Origin: Thauera sp. 28
GTDB lineage: Bacteria > Pseudomonadota > Gammaproteobacteria > Burkholderiales > Rhodocyclaceae
Direction of reading: 5' to 3'
NCBI RefSeq assembly: GCF_000310145.2
Contig: NZ_AMXA01000026.1
Location: 1-53,168, forward strand
DNA: 53,168 nucleotides
The notes beneath the pieces were generated by a model. That model ran no database searches, was not told the origin of the DNA, and was given only the letters and a program-made list of their open reading frames with translations. Position 1 is the first letter of the stretch; each line of letters opens with the position of its first letter. This document shows positions 28,166 to 35,930 of this stretch, piece by piece. Made by a program: the position numbers and the translations under genes.

Positions 28166-28527
28166 GCCTGCATCCGCACCTTGCCTCGGTGCTCGCCACC
28201 GAGCGCGCCGACTGTTTCGCCGCGCAGCCCCGCCTCACCCAGGACGCCATGCTGCTCGAGCTGGCGAACGGCGTCGAGATCACCGTCCGCTACGCCGCCC
28301 AGGACGCCTACTCCGTGCGCTGGCGCTGCCCGGACGGCAAGGAGCTTGGCATCGATACCGCGCCGACCCATCCCGGCCTGGCCACTACACCCAACCACCT
28401 GCATCTGGCCGAGGGCCTGGTGGTCGCCGACCCGCTCACCCGCACCGGGGACACGGCCGAGGACAACCTGCTGCGCATCATCGATGCCCTGATGCAGGAC
28501 CCGCTCCTCGCCAGCGAGCGCGCATGA
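28162..28527 (+). CDS. Unrecognised 121-residue protein in the nos operon
   Basis: Family not identified. It looks like a small alpha/beta protein: VEITVRYAAQDAYSVRWR suggests a beta-hairpin, followed by IDTAPTHPGLATTPNHLHLA with several histidines. No signal peptide is seen. The arrangement of WR...DTAPTH...NHLH resembles small cytoplasmic proteins of the DUF6516 type, but this is a weak impression. It overlaps both neighbours by ATGA, so it is co-translated with the 90-residue protein and the second NosL-like protein. Confidence 0.68.
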   Translation: MSLHPHLASVLATERADCFAAQPRLTQDAMLLELANGVEITVRYAAQDAYSVRWRCPDGKELGIDTAPTHPGLATTPNHLHLAEGLVVADPLTRTGDTAEDNLLRIIDALMQDPLLASERA

Positions 28528-29159
28528 CGACGCTGAACGGTCGCCGCCGCACCCTGCTGGCCGGCGGCGCCTTGCTTGCCGCGGGGCTAGCGGGCGCCCT
28601 GTTCTGGCGCCACGGCACGCGCGCAGGCACCGATTTCGAACCGCCCTTCGAGGACATCTGCATCGTTCCGCCGACGCGGGTGTCGACGCCACACCCATAC
28701 GACCCGGCCTCAGGCCTGGCCATGTACGAGGCTCGCCCTGTCCCGGCTGAGGCACGTTGCCCGGTGTGCGGCATGTATCCCGCGCGCTTCCCGCGCTGGG
28801 CTGCACAGATCATCTTCACCGACGGCTCGGCGCACTTCTTCGACTCGCCGGTCGATCTGTTCATGTTTTTGGCCGAGCCCGGCCGCTTCGACGCCAGCCA
28901 CAGCGCGGAGGACGCCGCCGCCCTGTATGTCGCCAACTTCGAGGACGGCAGCTGGCTCGACGCGCGGACGGCGGTGTTCGTGATCGAGGCCCGCGTACGA
29001 GGCCCCATGCGCGGCCCGGACCTCCCCGCTTTCGCAAGCACGGCGGCCGCCCAGGCCTTCATCGCCGCACAGGGCGGTCGCGCGCTGCACTTCACGGACA
29101 TCGACCCTGCCGTCGTCGGCAGCCTGCGCGACGCTAACCACGGTCACCACACGCACTGA
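28524..29159 (+). CDS. NosL-family protein, second copy with CxxCGM site and His-rich tail
   Basis: 211 residues. It starts with GRRRTLLAGG and one hydrophobic helix (about 11-27) without lipobox cysteine, so it is probably a periplasmic protein anchored or exported by this helix. The NosL metal site is intact here: CPVCGM (Cys79, Cys82, Met84), followed by FPRWAAQIIFTDGSAHFFDS. FTDIDPAVVGSL near the end also fits NosL. The C-terminus GHHTH is histidine-rich and could add a metal site. It ends the nos operon and is convergent with the diguanylate cyclase gene. Confidence 0.85.
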   Translation: MTTLNGRRRTLLAGGALLAAGLAGALFWRHGTRAGTDFEPPFEDICIVPPTRVSTPHPYDPASGLAMYEARPVPAEARCPVCGMYPARFPRWAAQIIFTDGSAHFFDSPVDLFMFLAEPGRFDASHSAEDAAALYVANFEDGSWLDARTAVFVIEARVRGPMRGPDLPAFASTAAAQAFIAAQGGRALHFTDIDPAVVGSLRDANHGHHTH

Positions 29160-29179
29160 TCCCCGGCACGGTCCTGCAT

Positions 29180-30556
29180 TCAGTCCAGTAATTCGCCGCT
29201 GTCGGGGAAGGCACGTATGACCCGGTTCTTGCCCTGGCGCTTGGCCTCGTAGGCGCCACGATCGGCCCGCGCGACGAAATCGCGTGAACTCTCGCCTGGA
29301 ACGAAACGCGTAACACCAATGCTGGCGGTGCAATGCACCAGAGCGGGCGCTCCTTCCGGGAGGAAGCTGCTTTCACGAAACAATGCCCGGACCCGCTCTG
29401 CGGCAGCGAGCGCCTCTCTCACCCGAGTTTCCGGCAGCAGCACGACGAACTCCTCGCCACCATAACGGAAGGCCTGGTCCGTCCGGCGCAGACAGGCGGT
29501 GACGCACTCGGCAAGGCGGATCAAGACCTGATCGCCCTCGACATGCCCCCAGGTGTCGTTGAAAAGCTTGAAATCGTCCACGTCCATCATCATCAGCGAC
29601 AGCGGATGACGATAACGCTCGGCCCGATCCATTTCCTCGGTCAGTCGCTGCACGAAATGGCGCGCGTTGAAAAGCCCCGTCATGCCATCGGTGATCGACA
29701 ACAGCCGGAAGCGCTCTTCGCTGCGACGCAGCTCCGCCTCGGCCCGCTTCTGCTCGGTGATGTCCTGCAAGGTCTCGACGGCACCGATGATCTCGCCACG
29801 CGCATTGCGCAAGGGCGCAGCCGTGAAGTAAAGCCAGCGCCCGCCATCTCCGAAAGCAGCGAAGAAGTCCTCGGCCTCGTAGGCGCCAGGCAGGGTCGCC
29901 GACGGGCGGTACCCCTTGCCCGCATAGTAGCGGTCGATCTCGCTCCCGACCGTGCCATCGACGACAAGATCGGCCAGGCAGGGACGTGCTTCGGTGTAGA
30001 AGGCCTTCCAGTGCTCGCCGGTGCCGACGATCTCATTGGCTGGGATACCCGTCAGCTGCGCACAGGCTCGGTTCCAATGCGTCACCTGGTGACTGCCGTC
30101 GATGACGAATGTGGGCACCGAGGAGCCATCGACGATCTGCTCCAGGCGCCGGCCCTCGTCGACATACGGCTGCCTGTCACGCGGCCGGGCCCGGACGCGT
30201 GCAGCGGACACCACCTCGACCAGACGCCCGCTCCAGTCGCCGCGTTCGTCGCGGACGACGATGTCAACCGCCCCCGCCTTCATCAACGCGATCGCGGTCT
30301 CAACCCCGTCGCAGGGACCGATGACGACCACCGGAACAGCGGAATCCTCGGCCACGCGTCGGCATGTCTTCAGCAGTGCCGCGTCGTCATCGCCGACCAA
30401 CAGCAGCAGGTCGAACCCGGACATGTTGCCGCGCGGCCCGCTGCCATCAAACGCCGGGCGGCACGCCTCAACCTCAGCACAGCCGGCCAGACGCGCAGCG
30501 ATCGTCGCCGATGCAACGCAGTCGTCGGACACCAGATCAATGAGAAGGATACGCAT
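29180..30556 (-). CDS. Diguanylate cyclase with degenerate receiver and PAS domains
   Basis: About 458 residues. Residues 1-120 resemble a receiver fold (MRILLIDLVSDD ... VPVVVIGPCDGVETAIALMKAGAVDIVV), but the usual phospho-Asp segment reads DLLLLVGDDD, so phosphorylation is doubtful. A PAS domain with C-terminal extension follows (SSVPTFVIDGSHQVTHWNRA to AVETLQDITEQKRAE). The GGDEF domain has the active motif YGGEEF and an RRTD inhibitory site five residues upstream, so c-di-GMP synthesis with product inhibition is expected. The start is ATG 30556; the longer frame crosses the large hairpin at 30.68 kb and is not supported. Confidence 0.92.
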   Translation of the reverse strand: MRILLIDLVSDDCVASATIAARLAGCAEVEACRPAFDGSGPRGNMSGFDLLLLVGDDDAALLKTCRRVAEDSAVPVVVIGPCDGVETAIALMKAGAVDIVVRDERGDWSGRLVEVVSAARVRARPRDRQPYVDEGRRLEQIVDGSSVPTFVIDGSHQVTHWNRACAQLTGIPANEIVGTGEHWKAFYTEARPCLADLVVDGTVGSEIDRYYAGKGYRPSATLPGAYEAEDFFAAFGDGGRWLYFTAAPLRNARGEIIGAVETLQDITEQKRAEAELRRSEERFRLLSITDGMTGLFNARHFVQRLTEEMDRAERYRHPLSLMMMDVDDFKLFNDTWGHVEGDQVLIRLAECVTACLRRTDQAFRYGGEEFVVLLPETRVREALAAAERVRALFRESSFLPEGAPALVHCTASIGVTRFVPGESSRDFVARADRGAYEAKRQGKNRVIRAFPDSGELLD

Positions 30557-30655
30557 GGCGCTTTCGCTCTGCCTGGACGCCGATGCACGATATTGCCTCA
30601 TCGTCAGCGGGCCGACAACGCGTGCGAACGGAGCGGAAGTGCGCTCATGCCATGC

Positions 30656-30702
30656 GCAAGAAGCAAGAATGGACCCCAGTGGGGTCCATTCTTGCTTCTT
30701 GC
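30656..30702. terminator. Perfect 22-bp inverted repeat downstream of the cytochrome c gene
   Basis: The 22-base arm at 30656-30677 (starts GCAAGAAGC, ends GGACCCC) is exactly complementary to 30681-30702 around the loop AGT; A and T of the loop can also pair. It lies 39 bases after the stop of the minus-strand cytochrome c gene and about 100 bases upstream of the diguanylate cyclase start. A terminator for the cytochrome gene is likely, but there is no T-tract beyond the stem and the length and perfection are unusual. Confidence 0.6.
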
Positions 30703-30740
30703 AGGGCGCGCGCGCGCCCATGCAGCCTGATCGCGCCTGC

Positions 30741-31145
30741 TTACTTGGACAGCGCGACCATGTAGTCCACGGCGGCCTTGACCTCGTCGTCGGTCAGCGA
30801 TGCACCACCGCCACGGGCCGGCATCATGCCCTTGGAACCGGTGTAGCCCTCGATGGCGTGCTTGTAGAGGGTCTCGTCGCCCTGGGCGATGCGCGGCTCC
30901 CAGTCTGCCTTGTCGCCCGGCTTGGGGGCGCCCGCGACACCCGCCGCATGGCACAGTGCGCAGGTCTTCTTGTACACGCTCTCGCCGGCTGCATTCACGG
31001 GTGCGGCAGGCGCCGCCGGAGCAGCGGGTGCGGGAGCGGCGGCTACCGGGGCGGGGGCCGCCGCCGGGGCACCGGAGTCGGAACCGCCACAGGCGGCAAG
31101 CACCACCGAGGCGAGCGCGGCAAGGATGAAGGGCTTCTTGATCAT
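30741..31145 (-). CDS. Small lipoprotein cytochrome c (c5-like)
   Basis: 134 residues. The signal peptide ends in lipobox LAAC (Cys19), so the protein is membrane-anchored in the periplasm. An Ala/Pro-rich linker of about 30 residues follows, then one haem site CALCH (62-66) and the distal methionine in GSKGMMPARGG (Met107 or 108). The fold and the SLTDDEVKAAVDYMVALS end fit the cytochrome c5/c555 group. It probably shuttles electrons to a terminal oxidase or denitrification reductase. ATG 31145 has GGAGAG upstream. A perfect FNR-type box lies 86 bases upstream. Confidence 0.92.
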   Translation of the reverse strand: MIKKPFILAALASVVLAACGGSDSGAPAAAPAPVAAAPAPAAPAAPAAPVNAAGESVYKKTCALCHAAGVAGAPKPGDKADWEPRIAQGDETLYKHAIEGYTGSKGMMPARGGGASLTDDEVKAAVDYMVALSK

Positions 31146-31230
31146 GGGGTCTCTCCGATTCGTCATGTTGGGTCACGCGAGCACAGCCTGCGAGTCGTTC
31201 GCACACTAACGGCATTCCCGTCATATTGGC

Positions 31231-31244
31231 TTGATGGCCATCAA
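31231..31244 (-). promoter_or_regulatory. Perfect FNR/ANR/DNR box upstream of the cytochrome c gene
   Basis: TTGATGGCCATCAA matches TTGAT-N4-ATCAA at all ten positions and is a full palindrome. Reading towards the cytochrome gene, a -10-like TAGTGT lies at 31208-31203, giving a start near 31196 and placing the box at -41.5. The cytochrome is therefore probably induced under low oxygen. On the plus strand it lies about 120 bases before gluQ. Confidence 0.85.
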
Positions 31245-31366
31245 ATTGGGGCGAGGCCTGCTGGCGCTGCGGCAGATCGACGCAGTGCTATGATCCGCCG
31301 CCAAGCGCTTCCCGGATGCACCAGCAACCGGTGCGGGCAGCGCTTAGACAAACCCACACCAAGCGC

Positions 31367-32278
31367 ATGAATTGCACCTCCCGGACCTGTATTGGCCGAT
31401 TTGCCCCCTCTCCAACCGGTGCCCTGCATTTCGGCTCACTGGTGGCCGCAGTCGGCAGCATGCTGGACGCGCGCGCGCGCGGCGGACGCTGGCTGCTGCG
31501 CATCGAGGACGTGGACACGCCACGTGCCGTGCCGGGCGCGGCCGATCGCATCATCACCACGCTGGCGCGCTTCGGCTTCGAATGGGACGGCGACATCGTC
31601 TGGCAATCCCGGCGTGGAGAGGCCTACCGCCATGCATTTGATACCTTGGTCGCCGCGGGCATGGCCTATCCCTGCGCCTGTACCCGTCGCGAGCTAGCCA
31701 ATGCACCGCTTGCCCGCGACGGTTCACGCCGCTATCCAGGCACCTGCCGCGACGGCCTGGGAGCGGGTCGCAGCGCACGCGCCTGGCGGGTACGGGCCGA
31801 GGGCGTGATCCGCTTCAACGACCTGGTCCAGGGACCGCAATCGCTCGAGCTCGCGAGTGACGCCGGCGATTACGTCGTGCTGCGTGCGGACGGCCTGTTT
31901 GCATACCAGCTCGCCGTGGTCGTGGACGACATTGCGGCGGGCGTCACCCACGTGGTACGCGGCGCAGACCTGTTGGACTCGACCGCACGCCAGATCCACC
32001 TGCAGGGACTGCTCGGGGCTCCGCCACCAACTTACGCACACCTGCCGCTTGCGACCAACGCCGCGGGAGAGAAACTCTCGAAACAGACACTGGCGCGTGC
32101 GATCGACGACGCCCCCCCCGCCGCGGCGCTGCTCGCTGCACTGCGCTTCCTCGGCCAGGCGCCGCCACCGACGCTGGCGTCCGCGCCCCTCGCGCAGATC
32201 TGGGCGTGGGCGCTCGCCCACTGGTCGATCGATGCAGTGCCTCGCTGCCGGAAGGCCGTCGCAACGGCCTTCTTCTGA
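31367..32278 (+). CDS. gluQ: Glutamyl-Q tRNA(Asp) synthetase
   Basis: 303 residues, a shortened glutamyl-tRNA synthetase without anticodon-binding domain. The HIGH-type region is GRFAPSPTGALHFGSL and the KMSKS-like motif is EKLSKQ. The zinc site CAC ... YPGTC is typical of GluQ/YadB. It charges the modified base queuosine in tRNA(Asp) with glutamate. The ATG at 31367 precedes the conserved GRFAPSPTG by nine codons but lacks a clear ribosome-binding site; an in-frame start 17 codons upstream is less likely. Confidence 0.94.
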   Translation: MNCTSRTCIGRFAPSPTGALHFGSLVAAVGSMLDARARGGRWLLRIEDVDTPRAVPGAADRIITTLARFGFEWDGDIVWQSRRGEAYRHAFDTLVAAGMAYPCACTRRELANAPLARDGSRRYPGTCRDGLGAGRSARAWRVRAEGVIRFNDLVQGPQSLELASDAGDYVVLRADGLFAYQLAVVVDDIAAGVTHVVRGADLLDSTARQIHLQGLLGAPPPTYAHLPLATNAAGEKLSKQTLARAIDDAPPAAALLAALRFLGQAPPPTLASAPLAQIWAWALAHWSIDAVPRCRKAVATAFF

Positions 32279-32340
32279 GCCTCCAGCCAAGCGCAGGAAT
32301 CGACGCGGACGGACTCCCGGACGACGCTGGTGCGCCACGC

Positions 32341-33495
32341 TCAGTGCACCCGGCCCAGCCCCGCCAGACCAATCGCAAGACGCACGCACTGGTAGGCCAG
32401 CCAGCTCAGACCACGGCGCAGCAAGGGCAGGCGGCGCCAGTCGCTTGCCCTAAGCTCCTGCGCGCCCTCGGCCATCGCAGCCTCCAGGCTGCCGCGCAAC
32501 TGGCGTGCAAAGCCGACATCATCCACCACCACGTTGGCCTCACGCGCGAGCAACAGGCTGAAGGCGTCGATGTTGCTGGAGCCCACGGTTGCCCAGTGGT
32601 CGTCGATCACCGCCACCTTGGCATGCAGGTGACTGCGGTGGTACTCGAACAGGCGCATCCCGCAGGCCAGAAAGTATGGGTAGAGCGCACGCGTGGCGTA
32701 AGCCTGCATCGGATGGTCGGCCAGCCCCTGCAGCAGCAGGGTGATGCGCACGCCGCGCGCAGCGGCTTCGGCGAGCGCATGGCGAAAACGGCGGCCCGGA
32801 AAGAAGTAGGCGTTGGCGATCACGATGTCCCGCCGCGCGCGTGCGATCGCCTCGAGATAGGCCTCCTCGATCGCACGCCGATGGCGCAGGTTATCGCGCA
32901 GCACGAAGGCAGCGCGGATCTCGCCCGCTGGCTCTGTGCGGGCCTCGGCACGCAAGGGGTGGTGCTCGCGACGCTGGAAGCTGGCCCAGGCCACAAGCCG
33001 CCACAAGCGATGCGCCGAGGCGAGAATGGGCTCGAGCAGCGGCCCCTCCACCTTCACGGCGTAGTCGTAACGCGGATGCTGTACACCATGCGGCTCGTAG
33101 TCATCGATGATGTTGATGCCACCGACGAAGGCCTCGCAGCCATCAATGACGACAAGCTTGCGGTGCAGGCGGCGCAGACGGTGGCGCTGCAGCGAGAAGC
33201 GACGCAACTCACGGCGGTAGATCAGCACCTGCACTCCGGCATCGCGCAATCGCGACTCCAGCCCGGCGACGAAGCTGCGCCCGCCAAATCCGTCCACCAT
33301 CACGCGCACCGCCACGCCACGCGCCGCCGCCCGCGCCAGCGCATCGGCAATGCGCCGCCCGCTGCGGTCGTCCTCGAAGATGTAGCTCTGCACGAAGATC
33401 TCGAGCTCCGCACGCTCGATCGCAGCCTCGAGGGCGGGGAAGTACTGTTGCCCGCTCTCCAGCAGCGCCACCGCGTTGCCGGCCAGGAACTGCAT
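32341..33495 (-). CDS. clsB: Cardiolipin synthase B-type phospholipase D enzyme
   Basis: 384 residues with two HKD motifs: HRKLVVID at about 115 and HAKVAVID at about 298, each followed by a G(G/S)xN motif (GGINI, GSSNID). No N-terminal membrane helices, as in ClsB. ClsB enzymes join phosphatidyl groups to make cardiolipin or phosphatidylglycerol at the inner membrane. The start overlaps the stop of the endonuclease/exonuclease/phosphatase gene (ATGA), a pair seen together in many proteobacteria. Confidence 0.92.
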   Translation of the reverse strand: MQFLAGNAVALLESGQQYFPALEAAIERAELEIFVQSYIFEDDRSGRRIADALARAAARGVAVRVMVDGFGGRSFVAGLESRLRDAGVQVLIYRRELRRFSLQRHRLRRLHRKLVVIDGCEAFVGGINIIDDYEPHGVQHPRYDYAVKVEGPLLEPILASAHRLWRLVAWASFQRREHHPLRAEARTEPAGEIRAAFVLRDNLRHRRAIEEAYLEAIARARRDIVIANAYFFPGRRFRHALAEAAARGVRITLLLQGLADHPMQAYATRALYPYFLACGMRLFEYHRSHLHAKVAVIDDHWATVGSSNIDAFSLLLAREANVVVDDVGFARQLRGSLEAAMAEGAQELRASDWRRLPLLRRGLSWLAYQCVRLAIGLAGLGRVH

Positions 33496-34244
33496 CAGCG
33501 CTCGGGCTCCAGATCGGCGGTGAGCGCAGCATGGTCGGAGATCTGCGCCCAGGGCGCACCGTAGTGCACCTGCGCCTGGCGCACGCGGAAGCCACGCACA
33601 TAGATGCGGTCGAGACGGAAGAAGGGCAGCGCACTGGGAAAGCTGCGCGCCGGCCGCCCCCGCCCCGCACCGAAGGCCTCGGTAAGGCCGAGCCTGGAGC
33701 CGAGCAGGTCGTCGGCATGATTGCGCCAGTCGTTGAAGTCGCCAGCGATGATGAGCGGCGCATCACCGGGGGCAAGCTGCTCCATGCGCTCGGCCAGCGC
33801 CGCCATCTGCCGCCGCCGGCTGCCGGCCATCAGGCCCAGGTGCACGCACACGCAGTGCACCGGCACGTCGAACTGCGGCATCTCGACCTCGCAGTGCAGC
33901 AGGCCGCGGCGCTCGAAGCGGTGATCCGATACATCCTGGTTCGCCGTGCTGAGGATGAGGTGGCGGCTGAGGATGGCGTTGCCGTGGTGGCCGTGGTCGT
34001 AGACCGCATTGCCGCCATAGGCGGTCTGGTGCCAGGCATCCTCGGCGAGGAACTCGTGCTGGGGCTGCAGCGGCCAGTCAGGATGACGTGCCGGGTGGCC
34101 GAGGTGCAGGCCCTGCACCTCCTGCAGGAAGACGAGGTCCACGTCCAGGCTACGCAGGCGCTCCCGCAGTTCATGCACCACCATGCGGCGGTTGAACTGC
34201 GAGAAGCCCTTGTGGATGTTGTAGGTGCAGATCCTGAGCGTCAT
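33495..34244 (-). CDS. Endonuclease/exonuclease/phosphatase family protein
   Basis: 249 residues. EEP-fold motifs are TYNIHKG near the N-terminus, VFLQEVQG, the conserved GNAILSR, VCVHLGL, IIAGDFNDW and the C-terminal SDHAALTADL. The substrate may be nucleic acid or a phospholipid head group; coupling with clsB favours the latter as inference only. ATG 34244 gives the conserved N-terminus. Confidence 0.9.
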   Translation of the reverse strand: MTLRICTYNIHKGFSQFNRRMVVHELRERLRSLDVDLVFLQEVQGLHLGHPARHPDWPLQPQHEFLAEDAWHQTAYGGNAVYDHGHHGNAILSRHLILSTANQDVSDHRFERRGLLHCEVEMPQFDVPVHCVCVHLGLMAGSRRRQMAALAERMEQLAPGDAPLIIAGDFNDWRNHADDLLGSRLGLTEAFGAGRGRPARSFPSALPFFRLDRIYVRGFRVRQAQVHYGAPWAQISDHAALTADLEPER

Positions 34245-34269
34245 CGCCGCCGCACCCCGTCGGCCTCGA

Positions 34270-35370
34270 TCAGGACACGGCGAGCATGCGGTCGAGCGCA
34301 ATGCGCGCCAACTCCGCCTCGTGCTCGGGCACCTTGATCTGGTTCACCACCTTGCCCTCGGCAAGGTTCTCCAGCGTCCACGCAAGATGCTGTGGGTCGA
34401 TGCGCTGCATCGTCGAGCACATGCACACCGTGGGTGCCATGAACTGCACCACCTTGCCCTGGGGCTTCATCTCCTCGGCCAGCCGGCTCACCAGGTTGAG
34501 CTCGGTGCCCACCAGCCAGTGGGTATTGGGTGGCGCCTGGGTGATGGTATTGAGGATGAACTCGGTGGAACCGACGTAATCGGACTTCTGGCACACCTCG
34601 AGCATGCTCTCCGGGTGGGAGATGACGAAGCCGTCGGGGTGCTTTTCGCGCCAGCGGTCGATATGCACCGGCTGGAACATCTGGTGCACCGAGCAGTGGC
34701 CCTTCCACAGCAGGACCTTCGCCTTGCGGATCTGCTCGGGCGTGAGGCCGCCGTACTCGAGGTCGGGATCCCACACCACCATCTCGTCGAGCGGAATGCC
34801 CTTCTTGAAACCGGTCCAGCGCCCGAGGTGCTGATCGGGGAAGAACAGCACCTTCTCGCGCTTGGAGAAGGCCCAGTCGAGAATGGTCGGCGCGTTGGTC
34901 GAGGTGCACACGATACCGCCGTGCTCACCGCAGAAGGCCTTGAGATCGGCTGCCGAGTTGATGTAGGTGACCGGCGTGATCAGCGCGTCGGGCGTATCGA
35001 GCACCTCGGCGAGTTCACGCCAGCAGCGCTCGACCTTGGCCAGGCTCGCCATGTCGGCCATCGAACAGCCGGCCGCGAGGTCGGGCAGGATGGCAACCTG
35101 GCTGGGCTTGGACAGAATGTCGGCCACCTCGGCCATGAAGTGCACACCACAGAAGACGATGAACTCGGCGTCGGTCTGCGAGGCCAGGCGGGCGAGCTTG
35201 AGCGAGTCGCCGGTGAGGTCGGCGTGCTGGTAGACGTCAGCGCGCTGGTAGTGGTGGCAGAGCAGCACCGCCCGCTCGCCAAGCCGGGCGCGGGCGGCGC
35301 GGATGCGCGCCTGCGCCTCGTCGTCGGCGAGCACGTTGAAGCGGTCGAAGCTGATGGTTGCAACTTGCAT
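34270..35370 (-). CDS. nadA: Quinolinate synthase A
   Basis: 366 residues, standard length. Conserved blocks include LCHHYQRADV, GDSLKLA, FCGVHFMAE, PDLAAGCSMADM, TYINS and CTSTNAPTIL. HPESMLEVCQKSDYVGST and the C-terminal VCMCSTMQRI follow. Conserved cysteines hold the [4Fe-4S] cluster. It condenses iminoaspartate with dihydroxyacetone phosphate to quinolinate for NAD. No nadB or nadC is next to it. The cluster makes it oxygen-sensitive. Confidence 0.97.
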   Translation of the reverse strand: MQVATISFDRFNVLADDEAQARIRAARARLGERAVLLCHHYQRADVYQHADLTGDSLKLARLASQTDAEFIVFCGVHFMAEVADILSKPSQVAILPDLAAGCSMADMASLAKVERCWRELAEVLDTPDALITPVTYINSAADLKAFCGEHGGIVCTSTNAPTILDWAFSKREKVLFFPDQHLGRWTGFKKGIPLDEMVVWDPDLEYGGLTPEQIRKAKVLLWKGHCSVHQMFQPVHIDRWREKHPDGFVISHPESMLEVCQKSDYVGSTEFILNTITQAPPNTHWLVGTELNLVSRLAEEMKPQGKVVQFMAPTVCMCSTMQRIDPQHLAWTLENLAEGKVVNQIKVPEHEAELARIALDRMLAVS

Positions 35371-35423
35371 GATGCGGGTCCGGGTCCTTGCGAGAGGTTC
35401 GAGGCCTGGGGCGCTGCGCGCCC

Positions 35424-35876
35424 TCAGCCCTGCTGCCAGGGCAGGTTGGCGTGACGCCAGCCGCCGATGTTGTTGCGCTGCCCACTGGCATCGCGATCAC
35501 CCTCGAAACCCTCGAGGATGTTGTAGCAGTTGCCATACCCCGCCACCGACGCGGCCTTGGCTGCGGAGTCCGAGCGTGCACCGGAGCGGCACAGGAACAT
35601 GACCAGCGCCTCCGGGTCGACCTGATGCTTGAGCTGGGTCATGAAGTGCGGGTTATCCTGCATCGAGGGGTAGGTCTTCCACTCGATCTCGACCGCTCCG
35701 GGCACACGCCCAACCCAGTCGAGCTCGGCACGGGTACGCACGTCCACGAGTCGCGCCCCCGGGGCAAGCTGCATGACCTGCCACGCCTCGGCGGGCGTGA
35801 GCGCACCCTGGTAGGGCACGCCCAGGTTCTCCGCACGCTCGCGTGCAAGCGTCAGCAAATCAGAGAGGGTTCCCAT
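35424..35876 (-). CDS. Rhodanese-like sulphurtransferase domain protein
   Basis: 150 residues, a single rhodanese domain. VDVRTRAELDWVGRVPGAVEIEW is the typical first half and FLCRSGARSDSAAKAA holds the active-site cysteine loop CRSGARS. No signal peptide from the chosen start ATG 35876 (MGTLSDLL), so cytoplasmic. An alternative start 17 codons upstream (35927) is possible. It may carry sulphur for cofactor or tRNA thiolation; nothing next to it narrows this. The gene is divergent from the cation transporter gene. Confidence 0.88.
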   Translation of the reverse strand: MGTLSDLLTLARERAENLGVPYQGALTPAEAWQVMQLAPGARLVDVRTRAELDWVGRVPGAVEIEWKTYPSMQDNPHFMTQLKHQVDPEALVMFLCRSGARSDSAAKAASVAGYGNCYNILEGFEGDRDASGQRNNIGGWRHANLPWQQG

Positions 35877-35930
35877 GCGATCATCCGTCCACAGTCGAAA
35901 GTCGGCGAAGTATAGCGCGTCCTCCATGCC

